A DNA stretch of 46,011 nt from Candidatus Yanofskybacteria bacterium RIFCSPHIGHO2_01_FULL_44_24 (lineage in GTDB: Bacteria; Patescibacteriota; Minisyncoccia; 2-02-FULL-40-12; GWA2-44-9): positions 1-46,011 of the forward strand of contig MGJK01000003.1 of assembly GCA_001794215.1 (NCBI GenBank), given 5' to 3'. Positions 6,484 through 14,649 of this stretch are shown here, piece by piece; positions within the stretch are counted from its first letter, which is position 1; each line of letters opens with the position of its first letter. The position numbers and the translations under genes were made by a program. The notes under the pieces are model-generated. The model was not told the DNA's origin, ran no database searches, and saw only the letters and a list, made by a program, of their open reading frames with translations.

Positions 6484-8508
6484 TTGACTGATTCAATATT
6501 AGAAAAATTGAATGATAAGCAGATTGAAGCCGTTAAGATCGTAGACGGGCCGGTTTTGGTTATTTCCGGACCCGGTTCGGGCAAAACCCGCTGTCTGACC
6601 CACCGGATAGCCCACCTTATCTCTGCCGGCGTCAGACCGCAAAACATCCTTGCGGTAACTTTCACCAATAAGGCTACTGAAGAGATGCGAAACAGAGTTT
6701 CGCATCTCTTAAATTTCCAATTTCCAATTTCCCCCGGCCTCGCCTCGGCTTGGCCGAGGGCGGGCAATTTCCAATTTCCTTTGATTGGAACATTCCATTC
6801 TATCTGCGCAAGAATACTGAGAAACGAGATAGGGAGGTTGGGCTATAGCCGAAGTTTTAATATTTTCGACGACGATGATCAGTTGTCGTTAACTAAAAAA
6901 ATAATGGCCGAGCTTGAAATAGATACCCAGCGGTTCAACCCTCGCGGAGTAATGAACAAAATTTCAAGCTTGAAAACCGAGCTTAAATTTCCGGAAAATT
7001 ATGACGGTGAGGATTTTTACTCCCGAATGGTTGCAAAAATATATAAAAACTATCAGTCGCAGCTCCAAAAAATGAATGTCTTAGACTTTGACGATCTGAT
7101 AGTCCTGACGGTTAAGATATTTAAAAACTACCCCGAGGTTTTGGATCGATACCAGGAAATGTGGCGATATATCCTCGTCGATGAATACCAGGACACCAGC
7201 TACGATCAGTATGTCCTCATAAATCTTCTCGGACAAAAATACAGGAATCTTTTCTGCATCGGCGACGATGCCCAGTCGATATATCAGTTCAGGAGGGCCG
7301 ATATAAGAAATATATTAAATTTTGAAAGGGATTATCCGGAAGCCAAAATAATTATGCTTGAGCAGAATTACCGTTCCACGAAAAATATCTTAAATGCCGC
7401 CCAAGAAATTATTTCCAACAATAAGTCCCAGATACCGAAATCCCTTTGGACTGATAACAATTCGGGTCACAAAATAACAGTTAAGGAGTCGATAAACGAA
7501 AGAATGGAAGCCCAATTTATAGTTGAAGAGGTTGAGGATCTTGCCGCTCAAGGTTACAAGCTCCGCGATTTCGCTGTTTTATACAGAACCCACGCCCAAT
7601 CAAGGGCAATAGAGGAGGCCTTCGTGGCCAAGGGTTTTCCGTATCAAATAATCGGCGGCATAAAATTCTACCAGCGAAAAGAGATTAAAGATATTTTAGC
7701 TTACTTAAAATTCATCAATAACCCGAATGATATCGCAAGCTTTGAAAGAATATATAATATTCCGCCAAGAGGCTTAGGCAAGGGCGTATTTGAGAAAATA
7801 AGCCGACAAGACGAACCCAACCTCATAAAAGCCGTAGCTGCCTTATCGAAAGAGCCGGCTCCACCCCGGCAATCCAAAGCCATAGCCCAGTTTTTAAATC
7901 TCCTGAACGATCTGAGCGAGCTTAAGACGACTAAGAAACTCACTGACATAATCAAAGCCGTTGTAAAAAAGACTGGCTATGAAAACTATCTTATCAATCT
8001 TTCTCTATCCAAGTCGGACGATCATGAAACAAATGATGAAAGAATAGAAAACCTCAAAGAGCTTCTGACAGTTACAAAAAAATACGACTCCCTTGAGATG
8101 GGAGAGGGGGTAGAGAAATTCCTTGAAGAAATCGCTCTTCTCCAAGATACCGACAAGCTAAAAGACGGAGAGATCGACCAGAACAAACAGGGGAAGATAA
8201 CTCTTATGACCGCTCATGCATCCAAGGGTCTTGAATTCCCGGTGGTTTTTCTGGCCGGAATGGAAGAGGGCCTCTTTCCGCACAGCAGAACGCTTATTAA
8301 CCCCGTAGAGTTAGAGGAAGAGCGGCGCCTATGCTACGTTGCCGTAACTCGGGCCAAAGAAAGGCTTATTATAACTACCGCAAAGTACAGAAACATATTC
8401 GGGTCTACCCAGGTAAACCTGCTCTCAAGATTTGTAAATGAGATCCCGACTAAACTCGTCGACTACCAACAGATGAGCTGGAGCGATGATGAAACCATAT
8501 ACTACTAA
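6484..8508 (+). CDS. pcrA: UvrD/PcrA-type superfamily I DNA helicase
   Basis: It is a 3'-5' DNA helicase for repair and for clearing replication obstacles. Walker A SGPGSGKT lies at 28-35, motif Ia is TFTNKATEEM, and motif II is LVDEYQDTS near 230. GDDAQSIYQFRRAD and QNYRST follow, then the motif V region MTAHASKGLEFPVVF and motif VI YVAVTRAKERL near 620. At 674 residues it is shorter than typical PcrA (about 720) and lacks the long C-terminal tail. The start is TTG at 6484 with no visible Shine-Dalgarno. Residues 77-99 (nt 6712-6780) are an in-frame insertion made of 7-bp AATTTCC units around a GC-rich hairpin. It sits where other UvrD-family proteins go almost directly from motif Ia to the GTFHS motif, and is discussed as a finding. 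Confidence 0.93.
   Translation: MTDSILEKLNDKQIEAVKIVDGPVLVISGPGSGKTRCLTHRIAHLISAGVRPQNILAVTFTNKATEEMRNRVSHLLNFQFPISPGLASAWPRAGNFQFPLIGTFHSICARILRNEIGRLGYSRSFNIFDDDDQLSLTKKIMAELEIDTQRFNPRGVMNKISSLKTELKFPENYDGEDFYSRMVAKIYKNYQSQLQKMNVLDFDDLIVLTVKIFKNYPEVLDRYQEMWRYILVDEYQDTSYDQYVLINLLGQKYRNLFCIGDDAQSIYQFRRADIRNILNFERDYPEAKIIMLEQNYRSTKNILNAAQEIISNNKSQIPKSLWTDNNSGHKITVKESINERMEAQFIVEEVEDLAAQGYKLRDFAVLYRTHAQSRAIEEAFVAKGFPYQIIGGIKFYQRKEIKDILAYLKFINNPNDIASFERIYNIPPRGLGKGVFEKISRQDEPNLIKAVAALSKEPAPPRQSKAIAQFLNLLNDLSELKTTKKLTDIIKAVVKKTGYENYLINLSLSKSDDHETNDERIENLKELLTVTKKYDSLEMGEGVEKFLEEIALLQDTDKLKDGEIDQNKQGKITLMTAHASKGLEFPVVFLAGMEEGLFPHSRTLINPVELEEERRLCYVAVTRAKERLIITTAKYRNIFGSTQVNLLSRFVNEIPTKLVDYQQMSWSDDETIYY
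6680..6710. repeat. 14-bp perfect palindrome inside the helicase gene
   Basis: Arms 6680-6693 and 6697-6710 are perfect reverse complements with loop AGA. It encodes the EEMRNRVSHLL stretch and lies directly before the 7-bp-unit insertion. Confidence 0.8.
6712..6780 (+). repeat. in-frame repeat insertion (AATTTCC units plus hairpin)
   Basis: Three AATTTCC units (6712-6732) and two more (6766-6779) flank a GC-rich segment holding the hairpin CCTCGGC-TTG-GCCGAGG (6743-6759). The 69 bases are a multiple of three and add 23 residues to the helicase without breaking the frame. Confidence 0.7.
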
Positions 8509-8523
8509 CTAAACTGGGGGTCG

Positions 8524-8542
8524 TTAGCGCGGTAGCGCAGTA
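8524..8542 (+). repeat. short dispersed repeat (copy 1)
   Basis: TTAGCGCGGTAGCGCAGTA here is matched by TTAGCGTAGTAACGCAGTA at 23938-23956 (17 of 19 bases). Both copies form a small hairpin and lie just after a stop codon. Together with the preceding GGGGGTCG, copy 1 also resembles the 5' quarter of a tRNA, but no anticodon or T arm follows. Confidence 0.45.
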
Positions 8543-8554
8543 TTAAAAACCAAT

Positions 8555-8917
8555 ATGGAGAATAAAAATTCCTACAGAAATTTAATAGTCTGGCAAAGGG
8601 CAGTCGAGTTGGCCCTGGAGATTTATAATTTAACAGAGAAGTTCCCTAAATCAGAAATCTATGGCCTGACTTCTCAAATGAGAAGATCTGCCATTTCAAT
8701 ACCATCTAACATTGCCTAGGGGAGAAGACGAGGTTACGAAAAAGAGTTCATCCACTTTTTGTCGATAGCTTACGGTTCTGGCGCAGAATTAGAAACTCAA
8801 ATAGAAATATCGAGAAAACTACCCTTCTCTAAAGATTTGGATTATAAGAAGGTAGATAGATTGATAGACGAGACGATGAGAATGCTTAATGTATTAATTA
8901 ATAAATCAAAAAGCTAA
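8555..8917 (+). pseudogene. S23/IVP-type four-helix bundle protein, interrupted by one amber codon
   Basis: Translated from ATG 8555, the frame gives the 23S-rRNA-intervening-sequence (four helix bundle) family pattern: LIVWQRAVELALEIY, YGLTSQMRRSAISIPSNIA, then a stop, then GRRRGYEKEFIHFLSIAYGS and a helical end. The family consensus at that point is SIPSNIAEG, so TAG at 8717-8719 replaces the conserved Glu codon (a single G-to-T change from GAG). The rest of the frame is open to TAA at 8915-8917, 120 codons in total, with no other damage. The stop overlaps the ksgA start (TAATG), so the gene sits in the operon. It may be a very young pseudogene, an amber-readthrough gene or a sequencing error. 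The family's function is unknown; it is often found inserted near RNA genes. Confidence 0.8.
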
Positions 8918-9723
8918 TGACTACCACACTACCCACTAAGTTTACTCCTAAAAAATCCTTGGGTCAGAATTTTTTAATTAACCCCCACATAATAGACCGG
9001 ATTATTGATGCCGCCCGAATATCAGAGAAGGATTTAGTTTTAGAAATAGGTCCCGGAACAGGAAATTTAACGGAGAAGCTGGCGAAAAAGGCTGGCCAAG
9101 TTATCGCAATCGAGAAAGATAACCGCCTCATCGAACCCCTGCGGGAAAAGTTTAAGAATTTTAAAAATATAGAAATAATTGAGGGCGATGTCCTTGCAAA
9201 GATGCCCTTTGTAAAACAAAGGGCATCTTTGCAATATAAAATCGTCGCCAATATCCCATATTACATTACGTCCAATCTGTTCCGGAAAATATTCGAAGAG
9301 TGGCCCAGACCCGAGCTGGTCGTTCTGACAATTCAAAAAGAAGTCGCCCAAAGAATTACGGCCAAACCGCCCCATATGAACCTACTGGCCCTCTCCGTTC
9401 AATACTACGCCGAACCGGAAGTGGTTGTCTTTATTTCTAAAAATAACTTCCGGCCGATTCCCAAGGTTGACTCAGCTATTATCCGCTTAAATCCTAAATC
9501 CGAAATCCGAAATCCTAAAAAAACAGAAGAAATTTTTAAAGTAATAAAAGGGGGGTTCTCGGAGAAAAGGAAACAACTGGCAAGCAATCTTTCAAAAAAA
9601 CTTAAACTGTCTAAAAGCGCCGTCCTTGAAGCATTTAAAACGGCCGGTATAAAAGAACTATCACGACCGGAAAACCTTTCTCTCAACGACTGGGAAAATT
9701 TGGCAGAAGCTCTATTTGGCTAA
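8917..9723 (+). CDS. rsmA/ksgA: 16S rRNA dimethyladenosine transferase
   Basis: It dimethylates two adjacent adenines in the 3' hairpin of 16S rRNA during late small-subunit assembly, using SAM. The SAM-binding motif LEIGPGTGNLTEKL is near residue 45, the acidic motif follows in IAIEKD, and the catalytic motif IV is NIPYYITS. FRPIPKVDSAIIRL and the C-terminal FSEKRKQLASNL segment are family hallmarks. The length of 268 is normal. The ATG overlaps the stop of the broken upstream gene (TAATG), implying translational coupling. Two odd in-frame segments occur: a perfect 37-base palindrome (9196-9232) before motif IV, and a 7-bp-unit repeat (9488-9518) encoding NPKSEIRNPK. Both look like acquired sequence tolerated in loops. 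Confidence 0.95.
   Translation: MTTTLPTKFTPKKSLGQNFLINPHIIDRIIDAARISEKDLVLEIGPGTGNLTEKLAKKAGQVIAIEKDNRLIEPLREKFKNFKNIEIIEGDVLAKMPFVKQRASLQYKIVANIPYYITSNLFRKIFEEWPRPELVVLTIQKEVAQRITAKPPHMNLLALSVQYYAEPEVVVFISKNNFRPIPKVDSAIIRLNPKSEIRNPKKTEEIFKVIKGGFSEKRKQLASNLSKKLKLSKSAVLEAFKTAGIKELSRPENLSLNDWENLAEALFG
9196..9232. repeat. 17-bp perfect palindrome inside ksgA
   Basis: Arms 9196-9212 and 9216-9232 pair without mismatch around AAA. It encodes AKMPFVKQRASLQ just before the NIPYYITS motif, in a loop that is variable in the family. In the mRNA it would make a very stable hairpin within the coding region. Confidence 0.85.
9488..9518 (+). repeat. 7-bp-unit repeat inside ksgA
   Basis: Units of the form AAATCCT/AAATCCG are repeated four times in frame and encode NPKSEIRNPK. 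The same unit opens the dispersed palindromic element at 18922. Confidence 0.65.
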
Positions 9724-9737
9724 GCACTGAAGTGGGT

Positions 9738-9743
9738 TATAAT
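9738..9743 (+). promoter_or_regulatory. -10 box of a leaderless gene
   Basis: TATAAT ends six bases before the ATG at 9750, so transcription should begin at or next to the start codon. This is the likely head promoter of the surface/secretion locus. Confidence 0.5.
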
Positions 9744-9749
9744 TGAGTA

Positions 9750-10790
9750 ATGAAGAAAAAGGCTGCGCTAACCATACTCGGAATATCTTTTTTAATCTAC
9801 GGAATCATTTTTGCCGTGGATCATCTTGCTGATGCGGCAATAAGTCCGACTCCAGAGATAACACCCGATGCCGCCACGATCGAAAAAGCAAAGAATGATT
9901 TTTTGTCTAATATATGCGCCAGTCATGGCGGAGTGAACTGCTCTATTATCCGGCCCGACGCCGCCATAATCTGCAATGACGGGACACGAGATGAATCAAC
10001 TATCATCTACGCGGTTCCCCAGTGTCAAAATGCTGTACTAAGCACCGTCGAACAGGAGTCTGATTTTATGGCCCGGAGCGGATGCTCCCCGCCCTCGGAA
10101 ATGGGTTGCTTCAATGAACAATCCTATCAAAATCTCTATCAAAAACTCCAAAATGCCGGCTTGGCCAGCTCAAGGCTTGGTCAGGGCGAATTAACCCAAT
10201 GCCGGCAAGAAATAGCTGACTATACCCAAAAAAACAACGACTATCTTTTGTGCCTTAAAGAAAATAATAGGCCGGCGCTCAACCTTTATGGCGACAGATT
10301 AGTCTTACCTATACTGAAAGCGTTTTTCTGCCCAATGCTATATGGCTATAACGCAACATATGATCTTGAAGCTGATATTTGTTCGTGCAATGCCGGATAC
10401 TTTATGTCAGGGGGCCAGTGCCAAGAAGCAAATCAAATCTGCCGATCCCAACATGGCCAGAATTCGTTGGCCCAAAACGGCAACTGCTATTGCCGGTCAG
10501 GATACCAACTAAATACTGCGACAAGCGAATGCGAACTGAAACCGACCGCCACATCTAAAACACCGGTAATGATCCCGACTCCTATTATAACTACGAGAAT
10601 AACCGACAATTTCACCGTTGATGAAAATTACTCGTCACCGGAACCGTTACCAAGTCCCTACGAATTCTCAACGCCCGAAATAACAAGCCGGCCGAAAATA
10701 ACTGACACCAAGTCTTCACCGAATTTTGTATCAAGAATGCTCAACTCAATCGGTTCGGCTATAAAAAACATAATAAACTTATTTAAATGA
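9750..10790 (+). CDS. secreted Cys-rich protein with EGF-like repeats and C-terminal amphipathic helix
   Basis: No family is recognised with certainty. The 346-residue product starts with a hydrophobic signal or anchor (AALTILGISFLIYGIIFAV, about 4-23). A domain with many paired cysteines follows (NICASHGGVNC, CSPPSEMGC). Then come two EGF-like segments, CSCNAGYFMSGGQC (about 212-225) and CYCRSGYQLNTATSEC (about 247-262). A Thr/Pro-rich linker (about 265-325) and a hydrophobic C-terminal helix (MLNSIGSAIKNIINLF) end the protein. The cysteines imply an exported, disulphide-bonded protein. It overlaps the next gene by four bases (ATGA) and is the first gene of the surface/secretion block, so it is probably part of or cargo for that apparatus. 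Confidence 0.7.
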   Translation: MKKKAALTILGISFLIYGIIFAVDHLADAAISPTPEITPDAATIEKAKNDFLSNICASHGGVNCSIIRPDAAIICNDGTRDESTIIYAVPQCQNAVLSTVEQESDFMARSGCSPPSEMGCFNEQSYQNLYQKLQNAGLASSRLGQGELTQCRQEIADYTQKNNDYLLCLKENNRPALNLYGDRLVLPILKAFFCPMLYGYNATYDLEADICSCNAGYFMSGGQCQEANQICRSQHGQNSLAQNGNCYCRSGYQLNTATSECELKPTATSKTPVMIPTPIITTRITDNFTVDENYSSPEPLPSPYEFSTPEITSRPKITDTKSSPNFVSRMLNSIGSAIKNIINLFK

Positions 10791-11560
10791 AGCAGAAGCT
10801 GCTGATTGTATTTATCGGATTAACCCTGATTGCCCCTAATTTTTCAAGGGCTTTTCTTCCGCCGGATACTGACGATCCGGCTTTAAACGTCTCTCTTGAT
10901 GCAACCTGCAACGCTTCTTCTAAAATCAGCTGGCTGGCTTGGTTAAAAATAGTTTGCGAAGTCAGAAAGGTTATGAGCTACATTAATAATCTTAAAATCA
11001 TCGGCGCCTTAAAAACGGTAGTTAACGTTCTCGGCTATGTGCCCCATCAGTTTCCTTTCGGAGGACATATAACTTCTACGGAACGGGCCTGTACTTTCGA
11101 TTTCAAAGCCTGGGTCTGGATCGTTAATCCCGCCTGTTATCTTCCTTACGGCCAAGGTGTCTGTGCGGCATATCCCATCATACCCATACCTCTACCTATA
11201 CCCATACCTCTGGGCGGCAGGGCAATTGAGGTCGGTCCGCCCGTGCCCACTCCGGGAAAGGTAATAGTCTTTCCGTGGATCTCCAACGTGTACAGAAACC
11301 ACAACGAGGATCGGATAGGACCATGGGCTTTAGGTATCGGTTTTACGCCCTTTCCACTTAAAGACATAAATAATGCAATAAAAGACATCACCATATGGAT
11401 TCCGCCGACGATTACCGGAAAATGTCCAGGCTGGGAGATTCGTCCCGTGGGAACGGTATGTATAACCGACTTTAAATTCGACTGCAAGGCTTCGGGAGAG
11501 AAAGATCAATCTGGAGAAGATATATATAAAGTCATTTTAAAGCTTGGTACCAGCAATTAG
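10787..11560 (+). CDS. secreted protein of unknown function with Pro-rich IPIPLP repeat
   Basis: I do not recognise this family. A signal peptide (MKQKLLIVFIGLTLIAPNFSRA, cut near 22) is followed by an Asp/Pro-rich start, a helix (WLAWLKIVCEVRKVMSYINNLK) and a hydrophobic region with few charges. A short Pro repeat IPIPLPIPIPLGG lies near 140 and has a matching DNA tandem repeat (about 11170-11212). Cysteines (about residues 43, 57, 100, 118, 126, 214, 223, 231) suggest disulphides outside the cytoplasm. Its ATGA overlap with the upstream gene shows co-translation. A 173-base gap with a new promoter follows, so it closes a two-gene unit. Confidence 0.65.
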   Translation: MKQKLLIVFIGLTLIAPNFSRAFLPPDTDDPALNVSLDATCNASSKISWLAWLKIVCEVRKVMSYINNLKIIGALKTVVNVLGYVPHQFPFGGHITSTERACTFDFKAWVWIVNPACYLPYGQGVCAAYPIIPIPLPIPIPLGGRAIEVGPPVPTPGKVIVFPWISNVYRNHNEDRIGPWALGIGFTPFPLKDINNAIKDITIWIPPTITGKCPGWEIRPVGTVCITDFKFDCKASGEKDQSGEDIYKVILKLGTSN

Positions 11561-11642
11561 GCCTCTGATCAACGACAGTAAGCGCCAATTTTTACCCTAA
11601 AAGATATACACAGATAATCTTGGGCAGGTTTTGTTCTCTCTG

Positions 11643-11651
11643 TGCTATAAT
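11643..11651 (+). promoter_or_regulatory. extended -10 promoter for the TSP3/crystallin/VirB6 unit
   Basis: TGC-TATAAT at 11643-11651, with no good -35 at the usual spacing. The leader is about 75 bases long and ends in the hairpin CCAGC-CGGATAA-GCTGG and GGGGA before the ATG at 11734. Confidence 0.5.
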
Positions 11652-11733
11652 TAGTATTGTAACGAGCTTAAATCCTGACTTTTTGGCTTGTTAACAAACT
11701 GAATATAACCAGCCGGATAAGCTGGGGAATATT

Positions 11734-12633
11734 ATGTCCATAAAAGTTAAGATATTTTTCGCCTTCTTGGCAGTTTTTGCCTTATTTTCTGTTTTGGCGG
11801 TTTTTAATTATTTTGATAACCGGCCGAAAAGCTCTCTCTCGCTCGCTAACGTACAAAGCAACTTTGATTCATCCATCAACTCCGATAAAGACGGGGATGG
11901 TCTTTCCGATATGGAAGAAGCCTACTGGAATACCGACTTTCAAGATCCGGATAGCGATGACGACGGATTTTTAGATGGAGAGGAAGTTGCTTCCGGACAT
12001 GACCCAAGCCAGCCCGGACCGGATGATCTAATTAATGATCAAAATATAACCGCCAAGCTAACCGATCTTGCAGTTGGCGGTTTGATTGAGGGGACTCTGA
12101 GATCCGATAATCCTGACTACGAGCAAGCCTTAGAAGATCTGACGCTATCAATTGTCGACGACAGCTTATACAGTCTTGACCCGAAGGTTGATATGTCGAA
12201 GATCTTAATCGTCGACTCGTCTGACCAAAACCAGAAAATCTATGCTCAAAATATTCAGGGGATACTCGGAGATTTTGCAGTTGAGATTTCTCACCAAGCC
12301 GAAGAACTTCAAACCATCTCTGAATCAGGCGGGGGACAGGAGGCTGAGAAAAGATTCATCGATTTGTTCAATAGTTCTTCAGACAAATTCCTTTCCATTT
12401 ATAACTCCGCGATATTAATACCTGTGCCAGAAAACTGGAAAGATCTTCACTACAGTTTAGTTTTATCCATAAAAAAGCTATCCGAACTTTCAAAAGGAGT
12501 CGCCCGGCAACAAGACGATCCTCTTAGGGGGCTAACCGCTTTCACTCTTTTGGATAGCTCCTATGATGAGGCTTTTATTTTAGTCCAGTTATTATTCGAT
12601 AATCTAAGCAAAGAAGATCTACTAAGTCGATGA
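11734..12633 (+). CDS. membrane-anchored protein with two EF-hand/TSP3-like calcium loops
   Basis: The 299-residue product has one N-terminal membrane helix (IFFAFLAVFALFSVLAVF, 7-24), so the rest should face outward. Two DxDxDGxxDxxE loops stand directly after the anchor: DKDGDGLSDMEE (51-62) and DSDDDGFLDGEE (73-84). This is the calcium-binding pattern of thrombospondin type 3 and dockerin/EF-hand repeats. The remaining 200 residues are helical with no recognised domain. The stop overlaps the next gene (ATGA at 12630-12633), which also carries calcium-type motifs. A calcium-dependent structural role in the secretion apparatus is an inference from this pairing. Confidence 0.75.
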   Translation: MSIKVKIFFAFLAVFALFSVLAVFNYFDNRPKSSLSLANVQSNFDSSINSDKDGDGLSDMEEAYWNTDFQDPDSDDDGFLDGEEVASGHDPSQPGPDDLINDQNITAKLTDLAVGGLIEGTLRSDNPDYEQALEDLTLSIVDDSLYSLDPKVDMSKILIVDSSDQNQKIYAQNIQGILGDFAVEISHQAEELQTISESGGGQEAEKRFIDLFNSSSDKFLSIYNSAILIPVPENWKDLHYSLVLSIKKLSELSKGVARQQDDPLRGLTAFTLLDSSYDEAFILVQLLFDNLSKEDLLSR

Positions 12634-14627
12634 TATTCGAAAGAATCAAAAAGCCGGTTGCCGTACTACTATTGATCGTTTTAGTTTACTCCTACATCCA
12701 GCCTATCGGAATGTCGGCAGAGGCTCAATCCGTTCCCGGCGCAATCGCCAGCACGATTTCCTGCGTAGTAGCCGGTAAAATTGTCGGTTGGTTAGTTAAG
12801 AAATTCGATACGTTCTTAAATATAGTGAAAGATTTTTTGAATCCTGCCGGTTACATTAAGCGATCGATCAGTGCCGTAGCTGCTTTAATCGGGGGAGCTG
12901 GATCCGTACCAACTGATGACGAGAAAAATAACGCTAAGGAATCATGGGGCGACTTGATAGCCCGGTGCGGAGCGATGGCTGTTTTAGATTACCTAACAAA
13001 AGGAATGATCTCGACTATTCGTTCAAGCGGGCGAGACGGGGGACCCTCGTTCGTAAGAAACTGGAGGAACTTTTTAACCGGATCCCAGTACCGGGGTGAA
13101 AATATTTTTAGGTCAATTTTGAGCCAGACGAACTTGTGTGCTCATTTTGATAGGAGTATGAAGTCTCTTTTTAGCGCCAATACTCGGCAGAATCTACCCT
13201 CTCAAAACCTCAGGGTATCAGCTTTTGAGTCTTTCCCCCTAAGAAATAACTGTACTCTTCCTTCCAATTTCAGTCTTCAAAGCTATATTGCCGATTTCTC
13301 CCGAAACGGAGGCTGGGAAGCTCTTTCGCGTTTAACCGAACCTCAAAATAATTTCTTTGGAACATTTTTTAGCGCTATGGGCGAGGCTGACACTCAAAGG
13401 AATTTTGAGCAAAGAAACGACGAGCTCGAGATTACTTCTGGTGGCGGTTTTACTTCCAGAAGAGGCAAAGATGCCAATGACAGCTGCTTGGTCCGGGGTC
13501 AAAATAACAGCTGTCTGATATACAGAGACGTTATAACTCCGGGCAGAACATTGGCTGATGCCGCCTCTAATGTAATAAATCAAGAGCTTGCCTGGATCAC
13601 CAACACGGACGAAATAGAAGAATTAATGGCTAATCTAACTAACAGGTTACTGAGGAGGATACTCGATCTCGGCGGACAAAGACCGGCATCGGCGGTCATA
13701 GGAAAGCCCACGAACGAGGAAGGTCCGGGAATAATTAACGACCCCAATGGTTCTTGGCCAAACGCACCCGGAGGCGGGGGAGGATCTCCGACCGTACCGA
13801 TTCCTTCGGTTCCGCCGGGCTCGGTAATTCTTTGCATAAGCATAGATTATGCTGATGGCTGTGAAGTATTTTCGGTCAGCGATCCGGATTTGACCAATAA
13901 CCAGATAGGCAACGATACCGTCTCGTCGATAATACTGCCGGGCGACGGAACAACAGCAACTTTGTGCGAACATAGTTACTATGGCGGACAATGCACCACA
14001 TTCACGGTCAGTGACCCGGATATCGACGGCCCGTTCTTATCTTCTCCTCAATTTCCGAATGATGAAACTTCTTCGGTTATAGTAAATTCGGGGCCCGGCA
14101 CCACGCCAACCCCTCCGCCGACCGGTGTTATACGTCTGTGCGATACTATAGATTTTCAAGGTACCTGTGAAGATTTCAACTCCGATGATCCAGACTTATC
14201 CAATAACACGATAGGAGAAAATACTGCTTCGTCGGTAGTAGTTCCTTCCGGTACGTCCGTAATAATTTGTTCTGATCCGAACTATGGCGGAAACTGTATT
14301 CAGTTCACTACCTCGGAGCCTAACTTTACCATCCTTGTTAACTTCAACGATGTGGCGTCGTCGCTAAGATTTTTGCCGGTGTGTTCTGACGGAATAGACA
14401 ATGAGGGCGACGGATTCACCGACTACCCCAACGATCCTGAATGTGTTGACGCAAACGGAACAGACGAGGGCCCGCCGCCGCCTCCTCCGCCCCAACCGAC
14501 ATCTCTCTTTGGACCAGAATGTAGCGATGGATTAGATAATGATAACGACGGAGATACCGACTTCCCCGATGATACCGACTGCGTAGATTCTTTTGATGAT
14601 AACGAGGGGTTGGGTATAGGCATGTAA
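12630..14627 (+). CDS. secreted protein with four beta/gamma-crystallin motifs and Ca-type Cys-Asp repeats
   Basis: The 665-residue product has a signal peptide (about 1-32), a hydrophobic helical region (35-95), a long unrecognised middle (100-360), and a Gly/Pro linker (375-398). Two double beta/gamma-crystallin domains follow (about 399-487 and 500-583). Each half carries the Ca-site signature (N/D)(N/D)xx(S/T)S: NDTVSS 428-433, NDETSS 477-482, ENTASS 530-535 (first residue Glu), NDVASS 573-578. Tyr/Gly motifs such as YYGGQC and NYGGNC fit the crystallin fold. Two CSDGxDNxxDGxxDxPxDxxC repeats (585-605 and 631-651) with a Pro tract between them end the protein. Its place before the VirB6-like gene suggests a surface component of that machine. 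The middle region could be a novel secretion-system domain. Confidence 0.8.
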   Translation: MIFERIKKPVAVLLLIVLVYSYIQPIGMSAEAQSVPGAIASTISCVVAGKIVGWLVKKFDTFLNIVKDFLNPAGYIKRSISAVAALIGGAGSVPTDDEKNNAKESWGDLIARCGAMAVLDYLTKGMISTIRSSGRDGGPSFVRNWRNFLTGSQYRGENIFRSILSQTNLCAHFDRSMKSLFSANTRQNLPSQNLRVSAFESFPLRNNCTLPSNFSLQSYIADFSRNGGWEALSRLTEPQNNFFGTFFSAMGEADTQRNFEQRNDELEITSGGGFTSRRGKDANDSCLVRGQNNSCLIYRDVITPGRTLADAASNVINQELAWITNTDEIEELMANLTNRLLRRILDLGGQRPASAVIGKPTNEEGPGIINDPNGSWPNAPGGGGGSPTVPIPSVPPGSVILCISIDYADGCEVFSVSDPDLTNNQIGNDTVSSIILPGDGTTATLCEHSYYGGQCTTFTVSDPDIDGPFLSSPQFPNDETSSVIVNSGPGTTPTPPPTGVIRLCDTIDFQGTCEDFNSDDPDLSNNTIGENTASSVVVPSGTSVIICSDPNYGGNCIQFTTSEPNFTILVNFNDVASSLRFLPVCSDGIDNEGDGFTDYPNDPECVDANGTDEGPPPPPPPQPTSLFGPECSDGLDNDNDGDTDFPDDTDCVDSFDDNEGLGIGM

Positions 14628-14649
14628 TTCGCAAGTCGTAGCTCTAAAG

